Counted from the stretch's first letter, positions 45,238 through 54,114 are shown. The stretch: DNA of 64,000 bases from Burkholderia glumae LMG 2196 = ATCC 33617 (GCF_000960995.1 NZ_CP009434.1:1054001-1118000), one strand, 5' to 3'. Numbers and translations are program-made. The notes: generated from the sequence alone by a model not told the origin.

Positions 45238-46008
45238 ATGATAGCTCCCAATCTGTTCGACCTGAGCGGCAAGATCGCGCTCGTCAGCGGCGCGAGCCGC
45301 GGCATCGGCGAGGAAGCCGCGCGCCTGCTGGCCGCGTTCGGCGCCCATGTGATCGTCGCGAGCCGGCGCATCGACGACTGCCGGCGCGTGGCCGAGGCGA
45401 TCACGGCCGACGGCGGCTCGGCCGAGGCCGCCGCCTGCCATATCGGCGAGCCCGGCCAGATCGAGGCGCTCTACGCCGGCCTCGACGCGCGCCATGGCCG
45501 GCTCGACGTGCTCGTCAACAACGCCGCCGCGAATCCGTACTACGGCCCGATCGTCGATACCGGCCTCGACGCGTTCCAGAAGACCGTCGACGTCAACATC
45601 CGCGGCTACTTCTTCATGTCGACGCACGGCGCGCGCCGGATGGCCGCGAACGGCGGCGGCGCGATCGTCAACGTGGCCTCGGTGAACGGCGTGATCCCCG
45701 GCGACCAGCAGGGCATCTACTCGATCACGAAGGCCGCCGTGATCTCCATGACGAAGGCGTTCGCGATCGAGTGCGCAGCCGGCGGCGTGCGCTGCAACGC
45801 GCTGCTGCCGGGGCTGACCGACACCAAGTTCGCCTCGGCGCTGACCCGCACGCCGGCACTGCTCGAGCGCGTGCTCGCCCATGTGCCGATGCGGCGCGTG
45901 GCGCAGCCCTCCGAGATGGCCGGCGCGATCCTGTTCCTCGCCTCGGCCGCGTCGAGCTACACCACGGGCGCCGTGCTGAACGTCGACGGCGGCTATCTGT
46001 CGGTATAG
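45238..46008 (+). CDS. SDR-family oxidoreductase
   Basis: Protein of 256 residues, classical short-chain dehydrogenase. It has the cofactor loop SGASRGIGEE, NNAA, and the catalytic S / YSITK (Tyr-x-x-x-Lys) set, ending in VLNVDGGYLSV. It oxidises or reduces a hydroxyl/keto pair with NAD(P). The chosen ATG at 45238 matches the family's length. It lies 71 bases after the phosphatase gene and 80 before the next SDR. Confidence 0.9.
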   Translation: MIAPNLFDLSGKIALVSGASRGIGEEAARLLAAFGAHVIVASRRIDDCRRVAEAITADGGSAEAAACHIGEPGQIEALYAGLDARHGRLDVLVNNAAANPYYGPIVDTGLDAFQKTVDVNIRGYFFMSTHGARRMAANGGGAIVNVASVNGVIPGDQQGIYSITKAAVISMTKAFAIECAAGGVRCNALLPGLTDTKFASALTRTPALLERVLAHVPMRRVAQPSEMAGAILFLASAASSYTTGAVLNVDGGYLSV

Positions 46009-46088
46009 TGACGACGCGCGGCGCGGGCGCGCCGCACGAGGCAATCGACAAGGCAAGCGACAACCCAATCGAAACGGGAGGAGCAGGG

Positions 46089-46883
46089 ATGACGACGATC
46101 GGAACGCCGCGGCTCGCCGGCAAATGCGCGTTCATCACCGGGGCCACGGGCGGCCTGGGCCAAGCGATGGCACGGCGCATGGCCGAGCACGGCGCGAAGG
46201 TGTTCGTGACCGACGTGGCCGCGCGCCAGGAGGCGCTCGCCGCGCTGGCCGCCGAGCTCAACGACGCGGCCGGCGCGCGCGTGGCCTGGGCCGCCGAGCA
46301 GGACGTGCGCGACGATGCGCGCTGGCAGGCGCTCGCGGCCGAAGCCCATGCCGCGATGGGCGGGCTGTCGGTGCTCGTCAACAACGCCGGGGTGGGCTCG
46401 CTCGGCAGCGTCGAGCAGATCGAGCAGAAAGAGTGGCGGCGCGTGATGGACATCAACGTCGAGAGCATCATCCTCGGCGTGCGCCACGCGTTGCCGTTCC
46501 TGCGCGAGAGCCAGCCGGCCTCGATCATCAACGTGTCCTCGGTGGCCGCCTTCAAGCACGAGCCCGAATACACCGCCTACAACGCGTCCAAGGCGGCGGT
46601 GGCCTCGCTGACCAAGTCGATCGCCGTCGACTGCGCGCGCAAGCAGACCGGCGTGCGCTGCAATTCGCTGCATCCGTCGTTCATCCGCACCGGCATCGTC
46701 GAGCCGTTCTTCCAGCAGCTCGGCGAGCGCGACGCCACGCGCCGGCTGGTGCGCGGCGTGCCGATGGGGCGCCTCGGCGAGCCCGACGACGTGGCCTATG
46801 CCGCGCTCTATCTGGCCAGCGACGAGAGCCGCTACGTGACGGGCGCCGAGCTCGTGATCGACGGCGGGCTGTGTGCGATGTGA
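46089..46883 (+). CDS. SDR-family oxidoreductase
   Basis: Protein of 264 residues. It has the cofactor loop TGATGGLGQ, NNAG at the active-site strand and catalytic YNASK after VSSVAA. It resembles 3-alpha-hydroxysteroid or 3-hydroxyacyl dehydrogenases of catabolic operons. GGAGGAG sits a few bases before the ATG. Two SDRs side by side suggest successive oxidation steps. Confidence 0.9.
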   Translation: MTTIGTPRLAGKCAFITGATGGLGQAMARRMAEHGAKVFVTDVAARQEALAALAAELNDAAGARVAWAAEQDVRDDARWQALAAEAHAAMGGLSVLVNNAGVGSLGSVEQIEQKEWRRVMDINVESIILGVRHALPFLRESQPASIINVSSVAAFKHEPEYTAYNASKAAVASLTKSIAVDCARKQTGVRCNSLHPSFIRTGIVEPFFQQLGERDATRRLVRGVPMGRLGEPDDVAYAALYLASDESRYVTGAELVIDGGLCAM

Positions 46884-46958
46884 GGCGCGCGCGCCGCGCA
46901 TCGCGCGTGGCGCACCGAACCATCCAATCCGTATTCCAGTGAATTTCCAGGAGCCATC

Positions 46959-47981
46959 ATGTCCGACATCATGAACCGCCAGTTGCGCCTGAAGGCGCGC
47001 CCCGAAGCGCGCGTGGGCGCCGAACATTTCTCGCTCGTCGAGACGCCGCTGCCCGAGCTGCGCGAGGGCGAGGTGCTGATTCGCGTGCTGTACCTGTCGA
47101 TGGACCCGACCAACCGCGTCTGGATGAGCGACATTCCGCAGTACCTGCCGCCGGTGGCGATCGGCGAGACCATGCGCGCGCTCGGCATCGGCCGCGTGAG
47201 CGCCTCGCGCAGCGAGAAGTTCGCGGTGGGCGACCTGGTGCAGGGGCTGGTGGGCTGGCAGGATTACGCGCACGTGGCGGCCGACGAGGTGCCCAAGCTG
47301 CTGAAGCTGCCCGCCGAGCCGGGGCTGCCGCTGCCGACGCTGCTCGGCGCCTGCGGCATGAGCGGGCTGACCGCCTATTACGGGCTGACCGAAATCGCGC
47401 CGGTGCAGCCCGGCGAGACGCTGGTGGTGTCGGCGGCGGCGGGCTCGGTGGGCTCGATCGCCGGGCAGATCGGCAAGATCCACGGCGCGCGCGTGGTGGG
47501 GATCGCCGGCGGCGAGGAGAAGTGCCGCTACCTGACCGAGACGCTCGGCTTCGACGCGGCCGTCGACTACAAGGCGCCCGACTGGAAGACGGCGCTGAAG
47601 GCCGCCACGCCCGACGGCGTCCATGTGAACTTCGAGAACGTGGGCGGCGAGGTGATGCGCGCGGTGCTCTCGCGGATGGTGATCGGCGGGCGCGTGGCGC
47701 TGTGCGGCGTGATCTCGAGCTACAACAGCAACGGCGGCCGGGCCGGCGACGATTTCGGCGTGCTGATCTCGAAGCGGCTGACCATGCGCGGCTTCCTGAT
47801 CCTCGACTACCGCAAGAACCGCGAGGCCATGCAGCAGCTGGCGGGATGGCTGCGCGACGGCCGCCTGAAGGCCGAGGAAACCGTGGCCGAGGGGCTCGAG
47901 CACGCGCCGGAGGTGCTGAACCGGCTGTTCGACGGCAGCCATCGCGGCAAGCTCGTGCTGCGCGTGGCCGAGGACGCCTGA
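46959..47981 (+). CDS. MDR-family NADP-dependent oxidoreductase (CurA / PTGR-like)
   Basis: Protein of 340 residues in the zinc-less medium-chain reductase group. It has the MDPTNRVWMSD N-terminal motif, the VSAAAGSVGSIAGQIGKI cofactor loop and the FENVGGEVM strand, all typical of curcumin/prostaglandin/enone reductases. It reduces an alpha,beta-double bond with NADPH. CAGGAG precedes the ATG. It ends the operon, and the next gene is convergent with a 28-base gap. Confidence 0.9.
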   Translation: MSDIMNRQLRLKARPEARVGAEHFSLVETPLPELREGEVLIRVLYLSMDPTNRVWMSDIPQYLPPVAIGETMRALGIGRVSASRSEKFAVGDLVQGLVGWQDYAHVAADEVPKLLKLPAEPGLPLPTLLGACGMSGLTAYYGLTEIAPVQPGETLVVSAAAGSVGSIAGQIGKIHGARVVGIAGGEEKCRYLTETLGFDAAVDYKAPDWKTALKAATPDGVHVNFENVGGEVMRAVLSRMVIGGRVALCGVISSYNSNGGRAGDDFGVLISKRLTMRGFLILDYRKNREAMQQLAGWLRDGRLKAEETVAEGLEHAPEVLNRLFDGSHRGKLVLRVAEDA

Positions 47982-48009
47982 AGGGGGCCGGCCTGGCCGC
48001 CGCGCGCGG

Positions 48010-48441
48010 TCAGTGATAGACCGTGGTGGACGACTGCAGCTGCGTGAGCGTGCCGTTGCGCAGGCGGAACCAGCCCTGCGGGCCCTGCATCACTACCGCG
48101 TCGCCCTGCCAGAATACGCGCCGCACGGCGAGGCGCCGGCCCGCGCGCTGCACCAGCGGCGGGCGGCGGCGCAAGTCATAGAGCGCGGGGCCCGCGTCGG
48201 TCTGCACCAGCAGGCGCACGACCGCGTTGCCGGCCGCGTCGGGCTCGTCGAAATGCACCAGCGCGTCCGCGCCGAAGCGGTCGAACGCCACGCCGCCGCA
48301 GCTTGCCACCACGTCGTGCTCGCCGCGCTCGAATTGCAGGGTGCCGCACGGCGCGGCCAGCGGGCCGGGCGCGCTCGACTGGGCCGGTGCGCCGGTGGAA
48401 AATGCGGTGGCCGCGAACGCGGCGAGACACCATCGTTTCAT
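48010..48441 (-). CDS. Small secreted protein of unknown function
   Basis: Protein of 143 residues with a signal peptide (MKRWCLAAFAATAF, cleavage near Ala-Gln about 20). The mature part has two cysteines (32 and 48) able to form a disulfide, and beta-rich sequence ending in an Arg-rich C-terminal half. I do not recognise a family. It lies 73 bases downstream of the four-helix membrane protein on the same strand. Confidence 0.65.
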   Translation of the reverse strand: MKRWCLAAFAATAFSTGAPAQSSAPGPLAAPCGTLQFERGEHDVVASCGGVAFDRFGADALVHFDEPDAAGNAVVRLLVQTDAGPALYDLRRRPPLVQRAGRRLAVRRVFWQGDAVVMQGPQGWFRLRNGTLTQLQSSTTVYH

Positions 48442-48514
48442 GTCGTTTCAGTCCGGGGATGCGTGCCGGCCGGCCCGGCGGGCCTGACGACCGCGCCGGC
48501 CGCGCGGCCTTGCC

Positions 48515-49048
48515 TCAATGCGCGGCGGCCTGCCGGCGGCCGTTGAGCGTCATGGCCACGCCGATCGTGACGGCCGACAGCAGGAACACGATAAAAAAGC
48601 CTTCGAACGCGATCGCGCCGTCGAACGCCGCGGGCGCCTTGGCCCGCACCAGCGCGTCGCAGAACGCATGCTGGCCGCAGAGCGAGATGGTGCCCGCCGC
48701 CAGGTCGCGGACCATATCGTAGCAGCCGTAGACGGCCAGCACGGTGGCGAGCCCGAGCCCGAGCAGGCGGCGCCAGGCGCGGCGGCGGGCCCGGCCCGGC
48801 GCGGCCGGCTGAGGCTGCTGGCGCGCCAGCGCGCGGTGAGTGCGCACGAAGCTCCGGTAGATCAGGAAGCAGAGGCCCAGCCCGAGCAGGCCGTGCGCCG
48901 CGGCGAACACCGCGACGGTGGCGAGGTCGCTCCAGTGCTGGGCCGCGCGTATCTTCAGCAGCATGCCCCAGAGCAGCGAGAACCCGACGACGGTGCCGAA
49001 GATGACGAAATCGGTCATCAGGCAATAGGTCAACACGCGATTGTTCAT
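48515..49048 (-). CDS. Four-helix membrane protein of unknown function
   Basis: Protein of 177 residues with four hydrophobic segments (about 8-28, 38-60, 90-110 and 140-165). A periplasmic loop holds two Cys residues (SLCGQHAFCDAL). No family is recognised. The start is taken at 49048 (MNNRVLTY); an upstream extension lacks features. It may share a transcript with the secreted protein downstream. Confidence 0.65.
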   Translation of the reverse strand: MNNRVLTYCLMTDFVIFGTVVGFSLLWGMLLKIRAAQHWSDLATVAVFAAAHGLLGLGLCFLIYRSFVRTHRALARQQPQPAAPGRARRRAWRRLLGLGLATVLAVYGCYDMVRDLAAGTISLCGQHAFCDALVRAKAPAAFDGAIAFEGFFIVFLLSAVTIGVAMTLNGRRQAAAH

Positions 49049-49210
49049 GCCGCTGTCCCCGGGGCGATGGATTTTCGAATCGTTTCCAGGCCATACGATC
49101 CGCCTGTTCACCACGGCTTGTCAATCGGCGCGCGCGGGCCCGTGAAAAGCGGCGCGGGGCGCGGGCTCGCCGCCACCGGCGGGCCGGCTGCCGCACCTGA
49201 TCGGCGCGCG

Positions 49211-50371
49211 TCAGCCTGCGTTGCGCAGCGGCCGGAAGAACGCGCGGATCTCCTCGACCAGCAACGCCGGCTGCTCCAGCGCCGCGAAGTGCCCGCCGCG
49301 CGGCATCGCGGTCCAGCGCCGCACCTCGAACACGCGTTCGAGCCACGAGCGCGGCGGCGTCGGCAGTTCGCGCGGAAACGCGGCCATGCCGAGCGGCGGG
49401 AGCACGCGCTCCTGGGCATGGAACGCGAGCGGACGCGCGCGATTCTCCTTGTAGATGCGAAACGAGGCGTCGAGCATGCCGCCGAACCAGTAGATCGAGA
49501 TGCCGGTCAGCAGCGCGTCGAGCGTGAAGACGCGCTCGAGCTCGCCGTCGCAGTCGCTCCAGGCGCGGAATTTCTCGACCATCCAGGCCGCGAGGCCGAG
49601 CGGCGAATCCGTCATCGCATAGGCCAGCGTCTGCGGCCGGGTGGCTTGCTCGGCCGCGTAGGCGCCTTCGCTGGCCGACCACGCCGCGGCGGTATCGAGG
49701 TAGGCCTGCTCGGCGCCCGTCACGGGCGGCAGGCCGGCGCCGAGCGGCGGCCGGTAGCTGCCGGGAACGTAGTGCAGATGCAGGCCGGCCAACTGCTCGG
49801 GAAAGCGGCGCGCGAGCCACATCGAGACCGCCGCGCCGATGTCGCCGCCCTGCGCGGCGAAGCGTTCATAGCCCAGCGTCTGCATCAGCGTGCGCCACAG
49901 GCCGGCGACGCGCCAGGCGCTCATGCCGGGGCCGGCCGGCGGCGCGGAGAAGCCGAAGCCGGGCAGCGACGGCACCACCACATGGAACGCGTCGGCCGCG
50001 TCGCCGCCGTGCGCGGCGGGGTCGGCGAGCATCGGAATCACGTGCTCCATCTCGACGAACGAGCCGGGCCAGCCGTGCGTGAGCAGCAGCGGCAGCGGCG
50101 CCGGCCCGGTGCCGCGCTGGTGGACGAAATGGATGTCGAGGCCGTCGAGGTTCGCCCGATAGTGGGGCAGGCGGTTCAGCCGCGCCTCCTGCGCGCGCCA
50201 GTCGAAGCGGTGCAGCCAGTGGTCGGCCAGCCGCCGCATGAACGCGAGGCTCGCGCCGTCGTCCCAGCGCTCGGCATCGAGCGCGGCGGGCAGGCGCGTG
50301 GCACGCAGGCGCTGGCGCAGGTCGTCGAGCTGCGCTTGCGGGATGTCGATCCGGAAGGCTCGCGGGGTCAT
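49211..50371 (-). CDS. Epoxide hydrolase, alpha/beta fold
   Basis: Protein of 386 residues. The N-terminal about 100 residues are the epoxide-hydrolase N domain (RIDIPQAQLDDLRQRLRATRLP). The alpha/beta-hydrolase core has the oxyanion turn LTHGWPGSF, nucleophile Asp in QGGDIGAA, and catalytic His in RGGHFAALE. It opens epoxides with water; substrate unknown. No signal peptide. It stands about 160 bases from the membrane protein gene. Confidence 0.9.
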   Translation of the reverse strand: MTPRAFRIDIPQAQLDDLRQRLRATRLPAALDAERWDDGASLAFMRRLADHWLHRFDWRAQEARLNRLPHYRANLDGLDIHFVHQRGTGPAPLPLLLTHGWPGSFVEMEHVIPMLADPAAHGGDAADAFHVVVPSLPGFGFSAPPAGPGMSAWRVAGLWRTLMQTLGYERFAAQGGDIGAAVSMWLARRFPEQLAGLHLHYVPGSYRPPLGAGLPPVTGAEQAYLDTAAAWSASEGAYAAEQATRPQTLAYAMTDSPLGLAAWMVEKFRAWSDCDGELERVFTLDALLTGISIYWFGGMLDASFRIYKENRARPLAFHAQERVLPPLGMAAFPRELPTPPRSWLERVFEVRRWTAMPRGGHFAALEQPALLVEEIRAFFRPLRNAG

Positions 50372-50461
50372 GGCGCGGTTCCTGTCTCGTCACGATGCGG
50401 TGGCGTGGGGGCCGGGGCGGCGAGTCATGGTAGCCCAATGCGGGCCTGCCGGCCGGACGCG

Positions 50462-51160
50462 CTACGCCGCCGCCGACGGGTCCGCCAGGCTCGACGTGCT
50501 CAGGTCCGCCGGCATCGTTTCGCTCGGCGCCCCCGGCAGCGACAGCACGCAGTTCTGCTCGCATTGCCAGGCGATCGCGGCGTCGTAGCCGCACAGTGCC
50601 GGATCGGCGCACGGAAACCCGTCGGGCGCGCAGGTGTAGGCGTGCGTATCGGTTCGTCCCACCTTCCAGGCCCAGATGCGGCCGTCGCAGGGCGGCTGCA
50701 CGCCGGCGAGAATCGCCGCCATCGCGCCGGCCAGGCCATGCGAGCAGTAGATGCCCGGCTGGTAGCCGGCGGCGTTCACGGCCGCTGCCCACGCCGCCAG
50801 ATAGTCCTTCGAGCCGGCACTGAGCGCGCTGCCGTCCTCCCAGTCGATGAACACATAGCTGCACGCAGGAAAGCCCTCGTCGTGCATCAGCTGCACGGCG
50901 GCCAGGCCGTCCGTGCTGCCCTGTGCGCCGGACACATGGTGCGAGCCCGGGCCGATGGTCTGCTGGCCGAGAAAGATCGGCAGCAGGCCCCAGCCCTGCG
51001 CCACCAGCGCGGCGCGCTTGCCCATCCAGCTCCGGTCGGCATGGCTGGGCGCGGGGGCGAGATAGTAGCCGCACCACTCCAGGTTGGTGTTGGACCTGAG
51101 CCATTGAAGCTGCGCGAGCCCCGGGAACTGGTCGGTATCGAATCCCGCATGGAAATTCAT
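50462..51160 (-). CDS. DUF1906 glycoside-hydrolase-like protein
   Basis: Protein of 232 residues matching the DUF1906 / Rv2525c-like TIM-barrel family. The start GFDTDQFP and the inner FIDWEDG and CSHGLAGAM stretches fit, with acidic residues (DWED) in a position for catalysis. Members are thought to act on cell-wall glycans. No cleavable signal is obvious, but several cysteines are present. It ends a three-gene minus-strand set with the helical protein and the lipoprotein. Confidence 0.75.
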   Translation of the reverse strand: MNFHAGFDTDQFPGLAQLQWLRSNTNLEWCGYYLAPAPSHADRSWMGKRAALVAQGWGLLPIFLGQQTIGPGSHHVSGAQGSTDGLAAVQLMHDEGFPACSYVFIDWEDGSALSAGSKDYLAAWAAAVNAAGYQPGIYCSHGLAGAMAAILAGVQPPCDGRIWAWKVGRTDTHAYTCAPDGFPCADPALCGYDAAIAWQCEQNCVLSLPGAPSETMPADLSTSSLADPSAAA

Positions 51161-51260
51161 CGTGTGCTCTACTGGTTTGATCAGTAAAACGAAATGACGG
51201 GCTCGGGGCGCAGCGCGCGTTCAAGCTCGGCAGCGGCGCAGCGGTGCGCGGACCGGGCCG

Positions 51261-51578
51261 CTAGACGAGGCGCACGAGCGCGGGGGCCACGCTCGCGAGG
51301 CTGCGCATGACCGCCGCCACGGCGTTGTGCGCGGCGGCCGCGCCGATCGCCGGTTCGGCGAGCAGCACGTTGCGCAGCGCGTCCCGATACTGGCTCGCCA
51401 GCAATTGCACCTCGTCGCCCGTCAGTTCCTGTTCGTGCTCGGCGATGTATTGGGCCGCGGCCGTCAATTCGGCGATGTGGGGCGGCGCGCTGTCGGCAAC
51501 CGCGTCCCAGGCGTCCGCGAGGCTGGCGCGCGCGGCCCGGGTGGCGTCGTCGAGGATGGTGTTCCAGTTGGTGATCAT
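51261..51578 (-). CDS. Small helical protein of unknown function
   Basis: Protein of 105 residues, nearly all alpha-helical, Ala-rich and acidic, with no signal or membrane helix. A good GGAG lies nine bases before the ATG. It lies between the lipoprotein and DUF1906 genes (22 and about 100 bases). The family is unknown to me. Confidence 0.6.
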   Translation of the reverse strand: MITNWNTILDDATRAARASLADAWDAVADSAPPHIAELTAAAQYIAEHEQELTGDEVQLLASQYRDALRNVLLAEPAIGAAAAHNAVAAVMRSLASVAPALVRLV

Positions 51579-51600
51579 GACGTGGGGCTCCTGGCAGGGG

Positions 51601-52041
51601 TCAGCGGGCCGGCGCGCCGTGCTTCAGCGCCAGCTGGTAGGTGGTGAGGGTGGCAAGCTGGGCGTTCAGCAGTTGCAGCTCGGCGGCGAGCAATGGCGCG
51701 TCGAGCGTGTTCTGCCGGCGATGCAGGCGGCGCAGGCGGTCGATCTGGTCGCCGAGGCTGGCGAGCGTCGTGGCGATGTCCTGGTTCGAGCGGCCGGGGG
51801 CGGCGCCGATCCGGATCCGCAGCTCGGCCAGTTCCGCCTCGATCGCGGCGTAGAAGCCGGCATCGTAGGCAATGGCGCCAGCGCCGTCCTCGGCCTGGAT
51901 GCGCCAGGCGATCATGCGGGAATCGATGTCGCGCGTCAGCGTCTCGAGCTGCTGGTCCGCGCGCACGTCATAGGCAATCGGACTGCATCCGCCGCCGGTC
52001 GCGCAACAGAGCACGAAACAAAAGAGGGCATGCCGTTTCAT
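51601..52041 (-). CDS. Small lipoprotein with coiled-coil
   Basis: Protein of 146 residues. The N-terminus is a lipoprotein signal with a cysteine-rich h-region ending GGGC (lipobox), and the mature part is helical with heptad patterns (about 60-140). The start is taken at 52041; an upstream Met (52065) is possible. It is the first gene of the three-gene minus set, divergent from the reb cluster across a shared 500-bp promoter region. Confidence 0.65.
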   Translation of the reverse strand: MKRHALFCFVLCCATGGGCSPIAYDVRADQQLETLTRDIDSRMIAWRIQAEDGAGAIAYDAGFYAAIEAELAELRIRIGAAPGRSNQDIATTLASLGDQIDRLRRLHRRQNTLDAPLLAAELQLLNAQLATLTTYQLALKHGAPAR

Positions 52042-52543
52042 GGTCGTTCGTTCTCGGAAATTCATATCACCGGACCCAGTCTAGGGACCGGCGATATTCA
52101 GGTCTTGAACGAACCGATTGTCCTCGGGATTTTTTCGCGAATGCGCTGCGTGAAAGGCTGTCGAAATAAGCGGGTTTGACAATAAGCACCGAGCGGATGG
52201 CCCGCGCGACGGTGAAATGCGCCCGTGCCAGCGCAATCAAAATGAGCCGGCGCCTTGGCTGCCGGGGCTTGCGGGGGGGGGGGCCGCTGCGGAGCCGGAT
52301 CAATTAATTTCGCGCTAAATCATCACATCCGACGAATCCATTCGCTGCGGAAACCGCATTTTCGTGAAGGTGGTACGTTTGCGCGCGAATACCCTGTGTG
52401 CCATATCCATTGGTTTCTTCAAGCTTTGCCCGCGCTCAATTCATAGACTTTGCCCCAAGACATCGCCGCAACCAAAACCCGCCGCATGTCGATTCCTTCG
52501 CCGATATCGGTGAATCCATTCCGACTTACACAAGGAGCTGCAA
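52042..52543. other. Divergent promoter region of the reb cluster
   Basis: About 500 bases between the minus-strand lipoprotein set and the plus-strand reb genes. It contains a run of eleven Gs (52273-52283), a flanking AT-rich stretch (52299-52330), and a TTGACA at 52176. The AAGGAG ribosome site of the first rebB lies at its right end. No gene is convincing. Confidence 0.6.
52273..52283 (+). repeat. Homopolymeric G11 tract
   Basis: Eleven consecutive Gs, the longest homopolymer I noticed in the window, placed about 260 bp before the first rebB and about 230 bp from the divergent lipoprotein. Runs of this size slip during replication, so its length could vary between cells. Confidence 0.85.
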
Positions 52544-52831
52544 ATGGCATTTCCCACCTCCGTGAACGATCAAATCACCGATTCGGTCACGCAAGCCAAC
52601 ACGAAGGTGCTGGGCGACGCGCCGGCGATGGCGATGGGCAATCTCTACCAGGCCACCGCGCAGGCGCTCGCCAACGCCGCGCACAACGCCACCAACGCAC
52701 AGCAGCAGAGCTACGTGACCTCGCAGTCGTCCACCACGATGGGCGTGGCCACGCTCTACGCGATCGACACGGCCACCGACGGCATCGCCACCAGCCAGAT
52801 CCTGAAGACCGGCGTGAAGGGCCTCGGCTGA
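52544..52831 (+). CDS. rebB: RebB-family R-body protein, copy 1
   Basis: Protein of 95 residues in the RebB (killing trait) family, the structural subunit of R-bodies. It starts MAFPTSVNDQITDSVTQAN, with the core YQATAQALANAAHNATNAQQQ typical of the family. AAGGAG lies six bases before the ATG. It is the first of six tandem copies and differs from the others by a longer C-terminus (ILKTGVKGLG). R-bodies are coiled ribbons that extend and can rupture membranes. Confidence 0.93.
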   Translation: MAFPTSVNDQITDSVTQANTKVLGDAPAMAMGNLYQATAQALANAAHNATNAQQQSYVTSQSSTTMGVATLYAIDTATDGIATSQILKTGVKGLG

Positions 52832-52877
52832 TCCGCCGGGATCCTTGTTACCCAACGCTTAATCCAGGAGACCACAC

Positions 52878-53147
52878 ATGGCCTTTCCCACCGCAGTCAA
52901 CAGCCAGATCACCGATTCGGTCACGCAGGCGAACACCAAGGTGCTCGGCGACGCTCCCGCGATCGCCATGGGCAACCTGTTCCAGGCCACGGCGCAGGCA
53001 CTCGCCAACGCCGCGCACAACGCCACCAACGCGCAGCAGCAGAGCTACGTGACGGCGCAGGCGGCCACCACGATGGGCGTGGCCACGCTCTACGCGATCG
53101 ACACGGCCGCCGACGGCATCGCCACCTCGAAGATCCTCAAGAGCTGA
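52878..53147 (+). CDS. rebB: RebB-family R-body protein, copy 2
   Basis: Protein of 89 residues, nearly identical in its core to copies 3 and 4 (LGDAPAIAMGNLFQATAQA). GGAG precedes the ATG. It lies 46 bases after copy 1. All copies keep the DQ/SQITDS start and the AAHNATNAQQQSYVT core. Confidence 0.93.
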   Translation: MAFPTAVNSQITDSVTQANTKVLGDAPAIAMGNLFQATAQALANAAHNATNAQQQSYVTAQAATTMGVATLYAIDTAADGIATSKILKS

Positions 53148-53190
53148 GTAGCGACGCAGTCGTTCTCGTTCCACGCAAAGGAGTCACACC

Positions 53191-53460
53191 ATGGCATTTC
53201 CGACCGCCGTCAACGACCAGATCACCGATTCGGTCACGCAGGCCAACACCAAGGTGCTGGGCGACGCCCCGGCCATCGCGATGGGCAACCTGTTCCAGGC
53301 CACGGCGCAGGCGCTCGCCAACGCCGCGCACAACGCCACCAACGCGCAGCAGCAGAGCTACGTGACCTCGCAGGCGGCCACCACGATGGGTGTGGCCACG
53401 CTCTACGCGATCGACACGGCCGCCGACGGCAGCGCCACCACGAAGATCCTCAACAGCTGA
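53191..53460 (+). CDS. rebB: RebB-family R-body protein, copy 3
   Basis: Protein of 89 residues. It is almost identical at DNA level to copy 4 over long stretches, including its ribosome site (AAGGAGTCACACC), so the pair arose by recent duplication. It differs mainly at the C-terminal tail (DGSATTKILNS). Confidence 0.93.
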   Translation: MAFPTAVNDQITDSVTQANTKVLGDAPAIAMGNLFQATAQALANAAHNATNAQQQSYVTSQAATTMGVATLYAIDTAADGSATTKILNS

Positions 53461-53506
53461 GTAGTCTCGCAGTCGTATCCATCCCACTGAAGAAAGGAGT
53501 CACACC

Positions 53507-53776
53507 ATGGCATTTCCGACCGCCGTCAACGACCAGATCACCGATTCGATCACGCAGGCCAACACCAAGGTGCTGGGCGACGCCCCGGCCATCGCGATGG
53601 GCAATCTGTTCCAGGCCACGGCGCAGGCGCTCGCCAACGCCGCGCACAACGCCACCAACGCGCAGCAGCAGAGCTACGTGACGGCGCAGACGGCCACCAC
53701 GATGGGCGTCGCGACGCTGTATTCGATCGATACGGCCAGCACCGGCGTGGCGACGACGAAGATCCTCAACGCCTAA
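53507..53776 (+). CDS. rebB: RebB-family R-body protein, copy 4
   Basis: Protein of 89 residues. It has the same leader and core as copy 3 with the change V-to-I in DSITQAN and a different tail (TGVATTKILNA). The ribosome site is AAAGGAG. Confidence 0.93.
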   Translation: MAFPTAVNDQITDSITQANTKVLGDAPAIAMGNLFQATAQALANAAHNATNAQQQSYVTAQTATTMGVATLYSIDTASTGVATTKILNA

Positions 53777-53804
53777 CGCCTAGCGCCTACCAGGAGCCGC
53801 CCTC

Positions 53805-54077
53805 ATGGCCTTCCCGACCACCGTCAACGATCAGATCACCGATTCGGTCACGCAGTCCAACGTTCAGGTGCTGGGCGTCGCCGCCAGCATCGCGATGGGC
53901 AATCTCTACCAGGCCACGGCGCAGGCGCTCGCCAACGCCGCGCACAACGCGACCATGGCGCAGCAGCAGATGTACGTGACCGCGCAGGCCGCGACGACCA
54001 TGGGCGTCTCGCTGCTGTATTCGCTGGACACGAGTGCGAGCGGCTTGGCGGCGGCGAAGGTTCTCGCCGCCGCCTGA
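53805..54077 (+). CDS. rebB: RebB-family R-body protein, copy 5
   Basis: Protein of 90 residues, more diverged: VTQSNVQVLGVAASIAMGN and AAHNATMAQQQMYVT. CAGGAG lies before the ATG. It starts only 28 bases after copy 4, consistent with one operon. Confidence 0.92.
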   Translation: MAFPTTVNDQITDSVTQSNVQVLGVAASIAMGNLYQATAQALANAAHNATMAQQQMYVTAQAATTMGVSLLYSLDTSASGLAAAKVLAAA

Positions 54078-54114
54078 GGCCGGCCCCCCTTTCTCTTGAA
54101 ACGGAGCAATCAAG

